Source: Anaerolineaceae bacterium
GTDB lineage: Bacteria; Chloroflexota; Anaerolineae; Anaerolineales; Anaerolineaceae
Length of the DNA stretch: 11,770 bases
Assembly: GCA_011620445.1 (NCBI GenBank)
Contig: WOZB01000162.1
Span: 1-11,770 of the forward strand
Direction of reading: 5' to 3'
The translations under genes were made by a program, and so were the position numbers. Numbering within the stretch: the first letter of the stretch is position 1; each line of letters starts with the position of its first letter. The notes beneath the pieces are model-generated. The model saw only the letters and a list, made by a program, of their open reading frames with translations, was not told where the DNA came from and made no database searches. Shown piece by piece: positions 5,333 through 11,770 of the stretch.

Positions 5333-6439
5333 CTATCCTTTTACCGAGCCGGCCAGCATCCCGCGCACAAAATACTTTTGCAGCCCGAGGAATACCGCCA
5401 GCGGCAATACCATGCTCACAAAGGCTGCTGCTGTCATCAAATGCCAGTCCTGGCCTTTTTCCCCGACCAGGGAAGCCACCGCGTAAGTGACCACTTGGTT
5501 TTCGCCACCTCCCAAAAAGACCAGTGCTACCAGGTAGTCATTCCATACCCAAAGGAACTGGAAGATGGCAAAACTGGCCAGTGCCGGTACAGAAAGCGGC
5601 AAAATCATGCGCACAAAGATGGTGAAGTTTGACGCGCCGTCGATGTAAGCCGACTCAAGCAATTCCCGCGGCAGGGTGCTGATGTAGTTGAACAGCAAAT
5701 ACGTGGCCAGCGGTAACCCAAAACCGGTATGCGCCAACCAGATCCCAAGAAACGTGCCATTCAGCCCCAGCTTCACGTAATCCTGCAGGATGGGTATCAG
5801 CGCAATCTGTAATGGCACCACCAAAAGCGCCACCACCACCGAGAAGATAATATTCCTACCTGGGAAGTTCAGCCAGGCAAAGCCAAAAGCGGCAAAAGCC
5901 GCAATCAGGATGGGGATGATGGTCGCCGGGATGGCTACCGCCAACGAGTTCAGGAAGGCTCGGCTGAGGTCGTTGCCTTTGCGTGTGATGGTCTGGCCAT
6001 TGCCGTCGATGTAGGTGATGGTTTTTCCGGTCAGCACATCCTCATAGTTCTTGAGATTAAACCCCGTGGCAAAGCCCACCCACTCTTTTGCCGAGACGGT
6101 CAATTTGCGTGTGCGGCGGTTTCCAAACCACTCCAGGTAGCGGCCATCGGGCATGGTCACCCCTTGCCGCCACTCTTCAAAGGTGTGCGTAACGCCGTCA
6201 ATGGTAATGGGACCGCTTACATCCACATCTGCGGGCAGGATGATTTCACCGCTCTGCACATATTGCTTGTGGGGAAAGACCGTCCACCACCCAGATTGGA
6301 AAATGTCCGTACTCGGGCGGAAGGAGGTAATCAAAATGCCGAGAATCGGGACCAACCAGATCACGCAGATAACGATGAGAATTAGATTGACCAGCAGACT
6401 TGAGCGGCCTTTTTGAGCTTTATAACTCTTCGCAGCCAT
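5333..6439 (-). CDS. aglG: Alpha-glucoside ABC transporter permease, AglG-like (MalG family)
   Basis: This 368-residue inner membrane protein is one half of the transmembrane channel of a CUT1 sugar importer. TM1 spans about 15-38. A large extracytoplasmic segment (about 45-158) follows, then five membrane segments from about 164 onward. The EAA loop that contacts the ATPase is ELLESAYIDGAS...ILPLSVPA (259-286). The C-terminal RGMLAGSVKG, the motif IWLAHTGFGLPLA, and the long loop after TM1 are typical of AglG of alpha-glucoside importers rather than ordinary MalG, which is shorter there. Its ATG overlaps the aglF stop by one base (TGATG), indicating translational coupling, and a purine-rich GGAAGGAAGGGG site precedes it. 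The substrate group (sucrose, maltose, trehalose) is inferred from family resemblance. No ATPase gene is adjacent. Confidence 0.9.
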   Translation of the reverse strand: MAAKSYKAQKGRSSLLVNLILIVICVIWLVPILGILITSFRPSTDIFQSGWWTVFPHKQYVQSGEIILPADVDVSGPITIDGVTHTFEEWRQGVTMPDGRYLEWFGNRRTRKLTVSAKEWVGFATGFNLKNYEDVLTGKTITYIDGNGQTITRKGNDLSRAFLNSLAVAIPATIIPILIAAFAAFGFAWLNFPGRNIIFSVVVALLVVPLQIALIPILQDYVKLGLNGTFLGIWLAHTGFGLPLATYLLFNYISTLPRELLESAYIDGASNFTIFVRMILPLSVPALASFAIFQFLWVWNDYLVALVFLGGGENQVVTYAVASLVGEKGQDWHLMTAAAFVSMVLPLAVFLGLQKYFVRGMLAGSVKG

Positions 6440-7566
6440 CAGAACCCCTTCCTTCCGCGGTTGAATTCACGCAGATTGTTGATAATCACTGGCAAGACCA
6501 AGATCAATAAGACCACGGCAATCGCCGAGGCCCTTCCCGCGTGGTTATAAGTGAAGGACTGCAGGTAAAACTCGTTGGCAATCACATTCGTCTGGTTATT
6601 TCCACCGGTCATCACTCGCACGATATCGAATGTCTTCAAGCTGAAGATCACGACTGTGGTCGTCACCGTTATCAATGTGCCCTTAATGTAAGGCACGATC
6701 ACACTCCAGAAGGCATTCCACTCGCTGGAACCGTCAATCCTGGCAGCCTCCAAAAGTTCTGAAGGCACGCCCTTGATGGCTGAGGAAAGGATGACCATGG
6801 CATAACCGGTTTGCAGCCAGATCATGATCACAATCAGGAAGAAATTGTTCCACGGTGGTATGTTCAGCCAGGGTTGTGGCGTCCCTCCCAATCCGGTGAT
6901 GATGGCATTGATCAGGCCAATTTCATTGATGCCGTAACCAGTGCCTTTATAGGTATAAACGAACTTCCAGATGACGCCTGCACCCACAAATGAAATCGCC
7001 ATGGGTGTGAAGATGATGGATTTATAAAGCACTTCCGCCTTGGTGCGGTCGGCCAGGGTGGCAATCAGCAAGCCCAAACCCACGCTGAAAGATGTTCCAA
7101 AAACCAACCAAAGCAGGTTGTTGCGGAAGGTTTCCAACATGCGTTTGTCTGTAAAGGCGAAAATGTAGTTTTCTAAACCGACGCTCTCCCTGCCTAAAGA
7201 GTCTCTAAAGCTAGCCGTCAAAGAACGAAAAACTGGCACAGCCAAAAACCAGCCCATCAGCAGGACGGCAGGGCCGATAAAAATAAGCGGCTGCAGAACT
7301 CTGGCCGCGTTGCGCGGCAATTGCTCTACCAGCCAGTTGAGCACGGTATAAAGTAATGCCACGCCTCCCACCCCCCAGAGGATGGCAACCGGAATCTGGA
7401 CAATCTGTGGAGCATTATTCGCGCTTAGGAAGTTGTACCCCCACCAAAGGATAAAAGCCGTTCCACTAACAATGACAATTCCAAGGAGGATCTTCCCAAG
7501 AACGCTTGAAAGGAAACCAGTTTTTCCTTCTTGATCAGGCTTGACATTCATTGGTTCAACCGTCAT
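6439..7566 (-). CDS. aglF: Alpha-glucoside ABC transporter permease, AglF-like (MalF family)
   Basis: This 375-residue inner membrane protein is the partner of AglG in the channel. Two extra N-terminal membrane segments (about 25-46 and 57-80) precede the six-segment core beginning at about 93. The EAA loop reads ELLEAARIDGSSEWNAFWSVIVPYIKG (270-296, key residues E-A-A, D-G and P). The periplasmic loop YGINEIGLINAI...PQPWLNIPPWNN is typical of AglF-like permeases. The ATG at 7566 is preceded by GGAGGTC at good spacing. It follows the binding-protein gene by 92 bases, with a strong hairpin in between, and overlaps aglG by one base. With the binding protein and a shared MsmK/UgpC-type ATPase encoded elsewhere, it would import a disaccharide. 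The family assignment is firm; the exact substrate is not. Confidence 0.9.
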   Translation of the reverse strand: MTVEPMNVKPDQEGKTGFLSSVLGKILLGIVIVSGTAFILWWGYNFLSANNAPQIVQIPVAILWGVGGVALLYTVLNWLVEQLPRNAARVLQPLIFIGPAVLLMGWFLAVPVFRSLTASFRDSLGRESVGLENYIFAFTDKRMLETFRNNLLWLVFGTSFSVGLGLLIATLADRTKAEVLYKSIIFTPMAISFVGAGVIWKFVYTYKGTGYGINEIGLINAIITGLGGTPQPWLNIPPWNNFFLIVIMIWLQTGYAMVILSSAIKGVPSELLEAARIDGSSEWNAFWSVIVPYIKGTLITVTTTVVIFSLKTFDIVRVMTGGNNQTNVIANEFYLQSFTYNHAGRASAIAVVLLILVLPVIINNLREFNRGRKGF

Positions 7567-7588
7567 GCTGACCTCCGATTTTCTGGAG

Positions 7589-7620
7589 ACCTGAAGGGCA
7601 GTATTGCCTGCCCTTCAGGT
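7589..7620 (-). other. Perfect 12-bp hairpin between binding-protein and permease genes
   Basis: ACCTGAAGGGCA (7589-7600) and TGCCCTTCAGGT (7609-7620) flank an 8-base loop. No T tract follows on the minus strand. In many sugar operons an mRNA hairpin at this place stabilises the binding-protein message and reduces permease expression; that role is inferred here. Confidence 0.7.
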
Positions 7621-7658
7621 AAATCCTTATGCTGCTTAAGACACAGCCCTAAAACAGT

Positions 7659-10382
7659 TTACTTGGGCCAGGAGGCGTCGATAGCCTGGAGGGCTTCCTG
7701 GCGGGTGATTGACCCTGAGACGTAATCGGTCATGTATTTCCAGAAGGTACCAGCGCCGACGGCACCTGGCATCATGTCAGAGCCATCAAAGCGGAAGGTG
7801 GTGGCATTGCGGATGGTTTCAGCGACACCGCGGGTAACGGGATCTTTGTACCAATCCAGGCTGGCATCGTTATGGACGGCAATGGCGCCGCCATTTTCGA
7901 CCCAACCCTTAAGGGACTCGCCGGTTGAGAAGTACTGGAAGACAGCACGCACTTCGGGGCGGTCGTTGAACATGGCATAAATGTCACCAGCGCCGAGGAC
8001 GGGTTTGCCGTAAGCGGGATCAATCGGGGGCAGATAGAAGAAGTCATAATCGACACCAGCCACAGCTTCCGCGGGGAAGAAGGTGGTGACGAAGTTGCCC
8101 TGGCGGTTGAACCAGCACTTGGGCGGGTTCTCGAACATGGGTTTGGGGGCATCGCCGAAGGAGATGGTGGGGATGGCTTTGCGGCCGCCGAAGACATAGG
8201 CGTCATTGAACCAAATTTCTTCAATGGCATCGAGGGCTTTATTGACCTCTGGTGAATCGAAGGGGAGCTCACCCTTGACCCACTTGTCGTAGGCCTCCGG
8301 GGGAGCAACGCGCAGGAGGACATCCTCGATCCAGTCGGTCATGGTCCAACCAGTGGCGGCACCAGACTCGATGCCGATGCACCAGGGGGTATCACCATCG
8401 CTGGCAATATCTGCGGTGAGGGTCATCATTTCTTCCCAGGTGGTGGGAACTTTGTAACCGGCCTCATCGAAGGCTTTCTTGGGATAGAAGACGAAGGACT
8501 TGCCATTGGCGCGGGCCCAAATGCCTGCGGTCATGGGTTTGCCGTCCTGGTCTGGGAGCATGGCAAGGTTCTGCCAGGCTTGAGAGTAGTTGGTCTTGAT
8601 CCAGTCAGGATTGATGACGGTTGAGGCATCGATAACGAAACCCTTCTGGGCAGCCACGGCTAGCAGGCCGGGCTGTGGGAAGTCAACGATATCGGGTCGG
8701 TCGCCGCCTTCGAGACGGATGTTGATGGAGGCTTCGAACTCTTTGGAGCCTTCATATTGAATGTCAATGCCAGTGGCTTCTTCAAAGGCCTTGATGGACT
8801 CTTCAAAGACAACGGCATCCTGGTCGGTGAATGGGCCAGACATCTTGACGACGGTGCCCTTCAACTTGCCAGCATAGGCATCCACCAGTTCCTGGCCAAT
8901 ATCGGCCGGGTCGGTGGCTACAGCGGCAGCCGGTTTCAATTCGGCTGGCCAGGAGGCGTCGATAGCCTGGAGGGCTTCCTGGCGGGTGATTGACCCTGAG
9001 ACGTAATCGGTCATGTATTTCCAGAAGGTACCAGCGCCGACGGCACCTGGCATCATGTCAGAGCCATCAAAGCGGAAGGTGGTGGCATTGCGGATGGTTT
9101 CAGCGACACCGCGGGTAACGGGATCTTTGTACCAATCCAGGCTGGCATCGTTATGGACGGCAATGGCGCCGCCATTTTCGACCCAACCCTTAAGGGACTC
9201 GCCGGTTGAGAAGTACTGGAAGACAGCACGCACTTCGGGGCGGTCGTTGAACATGGCATAAATGTCACCAGCGCCGAGGACGGGTTTGCCGTAAGCGGGA
9301 TCAATCGGGGGCAGATAGAAGAAGTCATAATCGACACCAGCCACAGCTTCCGCGGGGAAGAAGGTGGTGACGAAGTTGCCCTGGCGGTTGAACCAGCACT
9401 TGGGCGGGTTCTCGAACATGGGTTTGGGGGCATCGCCGAAGGAGATGGTGGGGATGGCTTTGCGGCCGCCGAAGACATAGGCGTCATTGAACCAAATTTC
9501 TTCAATGGCATCGAGGGCTTTATTGACCTCTGGTGAATCGAAGGGGAGCTCACCCTTGACCCACTTGTCGTAGGCCTCCGGGGGAGCAACGCGCAGGAGG
9601 ACATCCTCGATCCAGTCGGTCATGGTCCAACCAGTGGCGGCACCAGACTCGATGCCGATGCACCAGGGGGTATCACCATCGCTGGCAATATCTGCGGTGA
9701 GGGTCATCATTTCTTCCCAGGTGGTGGGAACTTTGTAACCGGCCTCATCGAAGGCTTTCTTGGGATAGAAGACGAAGGACTTGCCATTGGCGCGGGCCCA
9801 AATGCCTGCGGTCATGGGTTTGCCGTCCTGGTCTGGGAGCATGGCAAGGTTCTGCCAGGCTTGAGAGTAGTTGGTCTTGATCCAGTCAGGATTGATGACG
9901 GTTGAGGCATCGATAACGAAACCCTTCTGGGCAGCCACGGCTAGCAGGCCGGGCTGTGGGAAGTCAACGATATCGGGTCGGTCGCCGCCTTCGAGACGGA
10001 TGTTGATGGAGGCTTCGAACTCTTTGGAGCCTTCATATTGAATGTCAATGCCAGTGGCTTCTTCAAAGGCCTTGATGGACTCTTCAAAGACAACGGCATC
10101 CTGGTCGGTGAATGGGCCAGACATCTTGACGACGGTACCCTTCAACTTGCCAGCATAGGCATCCACCAGTTCCTGGCCAATTTTAGCAGGGTCAAAACTG
10201 AGTGCCGGTGTGGCAGGTTCAGCGGCAGGGGCTGCAGTGGGTTCGACTACGGGAGCCTTGGTTGGCTCAACCACCGGGGCTTGAGTTGGAGCAGCAGTTG
10301 GGGTAGCACAAGCCCCCAACAGCATCGCGATAACGATCACTACGGATAGGATCGGCCAAACAAACTTCTTTCTTTTTTGCAT
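7659..10382 (-). CDS. aglE: Double-domain alpha-glucoside-binding lipoprotein (duplicated AglE-like SBP)
   Basis: This 907-residue extracytoplasmic lipoprotein of CUT1 type would deliver sugar to AglFG. Residues 1-25 are a signal peptide with basic start (MQKRKKF), hydrophobic core and lipobox LLGAC (C25 lipidated). Residues 26-67 are a flexible Thr/Pro/Ala linker with repeated P-V-V-E-P-T-K-A-P units. Two complete family 1 solute-binding domains follow, residues 68-478 and 495-905, identical in amino acid sequence, joined by a 16-residue linker (PAELKPAAAVATDPAD) and ending WPK. Family motifs include GGDRPDIVDFPQPGLL, TPWCIGIESGAATGW, FGDAPKPMFENPPKCW and GKPVLGAGDI. Normal members carry one domain of about 410 residues, so this protein is twice the usual length. 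The start at 10382 has AAAGGAG at ideal spacing. The gene follows the repressor by 57 bases with no clear promoter, so co-transcription is likely. A collapsed or duplicated assembly is the main alternative, but the unique 46-base junction argues against it. Confidence 0.9.
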   Translation of the reverse strand: MQKRKKFVWPILSVVIVIAMLLGACATPTAAPTQAPVVEPTKAPVVEPTAAPAAEPATPALSFDPAKIGQELVDAYAGKLKGTVVKMSGPFTDQDAVVFEESIKAFEEATGIDIQYEGSKEFEASINIRLEGGDRPDIVDFPQPGLLAVAAQKGFVIDASTVINPDWIKTNYSQAWQNLAMLPDQDGKPMTAGIWARANGKSFVFYPKKAFDEAGYKVPTTWEEMMTLTADIASDGDTPWCIGIESGAATGWTMTDWIEDVLLRVAPPEAYDKWVKGELPFDSPEVNKALDAIEEIWFNDAYVFGGRKAIPTISFGDAPKPMFENPPKCWFNRQGNFVTTFFPAEAVAGVDYDFFYLPPIDPAYGKPVLGAGDIYAMFNDRPEVRAVFQYFSTGESLKGWVENGGAIAVHNDASLDWYKDPVTRGVAETIRNATTFRFDGSDMMPGAVGAGTFWKYMTDYVSGSITRQEALQAIDASWPAELKPAAAVATDPADIGQELVDAYAGKLKGTVVKMSGPFTDQDAVVFEESIKAFEEATGIDIQYEGSKEFEASINIRLEGGDRPDIVDFPQPGLLAVAAQKGFVIDASTVINPDWIKTNYSQAWQNLAMLPDQDGKPMTAGIWARANGKSFVFYPKKAFDEAGYKVPTTWEEMMTLTADIASDGDTPWCIGIESGAATGWTMTDWIEDVLLRVAPPEAYDKWVKGELPFDSPEVNKALDAIEEIWFNDAYVFGGRKAIPTISFGDAPKPMFENPPKCWFNRQGNFVTTFFPAEAVAGVDYDFFYLPPIDPAYGKPVLGAGDIYAMFNDRPEVRAVFQYFSTGESLKGWVENGGAIAVHNDASLDWYKDPVTRGVAETIRNATTFRFDGSDMMPGAVGAGTFWKYMTDYVSGSITRQEALQAIDASWPK
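7666..8900 (-). repeat. 1,235-bp direct repeat, copy encoding the second binding domain
   Basis: This copy matches 8947-10181 at an offset of 1281 bases (427 codons, in frame). Comparing the two line by line I found one difference, G8856 against A10137, which is a silent Gly codon change. Identity stops sharply at both edges. Confidence 0.95.
8947..10181 (-). repeat. 1,235-bp direct repeat, copy encoding the first binding domain
   Basis: This is the upstream copy in the reading direction of the gene. The two copies are separated by 46 unique bases (8901-8946). Flanking codons outside the repeat show only distant similarity (D-P-A-K-I-G-Q before copy one, D-P-A-D-I-G-Q before copy two). Confidence 0.95.
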
Positions 10383-10439
10383 TCTTACTCCTTTTTTGTT
10401 CGAAATTTGACTTGATCAATGACTAAGAGGTATTTTGCC

Positions 10440-11483
10440 TTAACGATTGGTTCCCTCCTTCTCCTTTGTGGAATTGCGGACGATAAGCTCAGTCTCAAGT
10501 AGGATGTTCTGTTTGGGTGAGACTTTATCCGTCAGCAGTTCAAGTAAAAGCTGACAGGATTGGCGTGCAATTTCGGCTGCAGGCACCCGGATGGTTGTGA
10601 GCGGTGGGTTGGCAAATCTTGCGAGCGGAATATCATCATGCCCGACGAAGGAAAGATCGCCAGGGATATCGAGGCCAGCTTCGCGTGCCGCTTCCATCGC
10701 TCCAAAAGAGATGTTGTCGCTGGCGGCGAAGACGGCGCTGAATTCATGCTTGGATTTCAGCAGCGATTGCATGGCTTTGTATCCCGATTCGGCATCGAAG
10801 TCACCAAAACGCACCAGGGATTCATCTATGCTGACCCCTGCAGCTGCCAGGGCCTGTTTATAGCCGCGCAACCTTTGAGTAGCCGAGGAATATGGCAATT
10901 GCGCATCCGTGATGCAGGCGATTTGTCGGTGGCCGAGTTTGAGCAGGTGGTTTACCGCCTTGCGGGCAGAGGCCGCATTGTCGATATCCACAGAATTCAG
11001 CTGGCTATTGGGTACGGTGCCCATCAGCACAACGGGGATGTCTGCGTCCTCAAGTACTTTGAGGCCGGTGTCATCATCGCGGGAGATGGTGAGGATCATG
11101 CCGTCAATATGTTTCGATCCGGTGAGCTTGTGGTAAGTTTGCAGCTGTTGGCCGGGTTCCACCCATTCAATCAGCAGGCTAATGCCAAAAAGTTTGACAG
11201 AATCGAGTAAACCGCCGATCAGTTGCGGGAGGAAGACGTCTGAGCTGATGTAGTGCGTGTCGCGGGTCATGATCAGGCCAATGGCCTTGGCCTGGTTGGA
11301 GGCCAGCGCGCGGGCGGAGGCGTTGGGCACATACCCCAGCTTGGCTGCGGCGTCGTGTACTTTTTGTTGGGTTTCCGGGCGGATGGAGAAGCGGGTGTCG
11401 TTATTTAGCACGAAAGAAACGGTGGTTCTGGAAACTCCCGCCAGGTCTGCAACATCTTGACTGGTAATTCTTCGTTCAGCCAA
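10440..11483 (-). CDS. LacI-family transcriptional repressor of the alpha-glucoside operon
   Basis: This 347-residue protein is full length for LacI/GalR. Residues 6-26 form the helix-turn-helix (ITSQDVADLAGVSRTTVSFVL). Residues about 46-63 hold the hinge region (KLGYVPNASARALAS), followed by the start of the sugar-binding core at AIGLIMTRD. The core has the usual late motifs, SAVFAASDNISFGAMEAAREAGL and DLSFVGHDDIPLARFANPPLTTI. It would bind an operator and release it on binding a sugar. The start is TTG at 11483, supported by AGGAGA six bases upstream; no ATG fits. It is the first gene of the operon, 57 bases before the binding-protein gene, and has its own promoter with a perfect palindrome just downstream of the start site. 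Autoregulation and control of the sugar genes by read-through are inferred. Confidence 0.9.
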   Translation of the reverse strand: MAERRITSQDVADLAGVSRTTVSFVLNNDTRFSIRPETQQKVHDAAAKLGYVPNASARALASNQAKAIGLIMTRDTHYISSDVFLPQLIGGLLDSVKLFGISLLIEWVEPGQQLQTYHKLTGSKHIDGMILTISRDDDTGLKVLEDADIPVVLMGTVPNSQLNSVDIDNAASARKAVNHLLKLGHRQIACITDAQLPYSSATQRLRGYKQALAAAGVSIDESLVRFGDFDAESGYKAMQSLLKSKHEFSAVFAASDNISFGAMEAAREAGLDIPGDLSFVGHDDIPLARFANPPLTTIRVPAAEIARQSCQLLLELLTDKVSPKQNILLETELIVRNSTKEKEGTNR

Positions 11484-11512
11484 AGTACTCTCCTGGATGA
11501 ATGCTTAGGTGT

Positions 11513-11528
11513 ATTAACGCGCGTTAAT
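11513..11528. promoter_or_regulatory. LacI-type operator palindrome
   Basis: ATTAACGC/GCGTTAAT is a perfect 16-bp palindrome with a central CG-rich core, the usual form of LacI/GalR operators. It lies just downstream of the predicted transcription start and about 30 bases upstream of the repressor start codon. I found no second perfect copy in the window. Confidence 0.7.
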
Positions 11529-11538
11529 TTATATTGAT

Positions 11539-11567
11539 AGTATAGCAAGAGGCTTTGAATGAGTCAA
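11539..11567 (-). promoter_or_regulatory. Sigma-70 promoter of the repressor gene and operon
   Basis: On the minus strand TTGACT (11562-11567) and TATACT (11539-11544) are separated by exactly 17 bases, each matching five of six consensus positions. The start of transcription would fall near 11532, with the operator palindrome beginning about four bases later. Confidence 0.75.
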
Positions 11568-11770
11568 GAGATAGATAAATAGTTAAGAAAGGATTAAGGA
11601 TACTCAATATCTTTTCCTTGATTTAGATTCTTGCCCGCCTTGTTTTCTTGCCCAACGGTGGAGAAATTTGGTCTGGTGCAGCAGCTGATTTTTGAGTTTT
11701 TTCTAGCCTTTTTTGTACTTTGGAACACATAAAGGTATCTCGCGTTTATCTTGCACGAGCTCCTATGAGC
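11568..11770. other. Upstream region without visible gene
   Basis: About 200 AT-rich bases lie upstream of the operon promoter at the window edge. I see no ORF with start signals, no RNA gene and no clear palindrome. It may contain the promoter or 3' end of a gene outside the window. Confidence 0.4.

Noticed and set aside
7772..9604. Two identical 183-codon ORFs (7772-8323 and 9053-9604) and other paired ORFs inside the binding-protein gene
   Set aside because: They are alternative-frame shadows of the two identical copies of the repeat.
7666..10181. Duplication as a pure assembly artefact
   Set aside because: The copies are joined by 46 unique in-frame bases encoding a sensible linker and differ at one base. 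I consider the duplication real but still list long-read confirmation.
10383..10439. Separate promoter or operator for the binding-protein gene
   Set aside because: Only short palindromes (TTGATCAA, TTCGAA) occur and no -35/-10 pair; read-through from the repressor promoter is more likely.

Overview
The window is a bacterial chromosomal segment of moderate GC. It most resembles a mesophilic member of Chloroflexota (Anaerolineae type). That is inference from three things: the Thr/Pro/Ala-rich linker behind the lipobox of the sugar-binding lipoprotein, the gene families present, and the palindromic intergenic repeats of the 'GATCCTTCGC...GCTCAGGATGAC' kind. No rRNA, marker gene or tRNA is present to fix the taxonomy.

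Left part (1-2350). A small lysine-rich, histone-tail-like protein (minus) ends at an in-frame A AAA AAA TGA, with a plausible -1 frame continuation beyond the stop. Next comes a ROK-family sugar kinase of the zinc-containing fructokinase type (minus). A repeat-rich spacer with a 27-bp tandem repeat follows. Then a divergent ArsR-type regulator with a C-terminal DUF2087 domain (plus) has a recognisable sigma-70 promoter overlapping a palindrome.

Middle (2351-3486). There is 1.1 kb without a convincing protein gene. Its left two thirds hold REP/MITE-like palindromes and two degenerate copies of a larger intergenic repeat. At its right end, a good promoter (TTGAAA-18-TATAAT) leads into about 100 nt closed by a perfect 12-bp stem and a T7 tract. 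This is a candidate small RNA that I do not recognise.

Right part (3487-11770). A minus-strand alpha-glucoside utilisation operon reads, in transcription order: LacI-type repressor, substrate-binding lipoprotein, AglF-like permease, AglG-like permease, trehalose synthase (GH13). A sigma-70 promoter and a perfect 16-bp palindrome (ATTAACGC/GCGTTAAT) lie in front of the repressor, which suggests autoregulation of the whole operon. Hairpins separate the binding-protein gene from the permeases, and the permeases from the trehalose synthase. The proposed logic is import of a disaccharide (maltose, trehalose or sucrose type) through an ABC importer whose ATPase is not in the window, followed by maltose/trehalose interconversion inside the cell.

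The most striking feature is the binding-protein gene. It encodes 907 aa with two complete binding domains behind one lipoprotein signal peptide. The domain repeat is 1,235 bp, in frame, and differs by a single synonymous base as read by eye, while the flanking and linker sequences have diverged.
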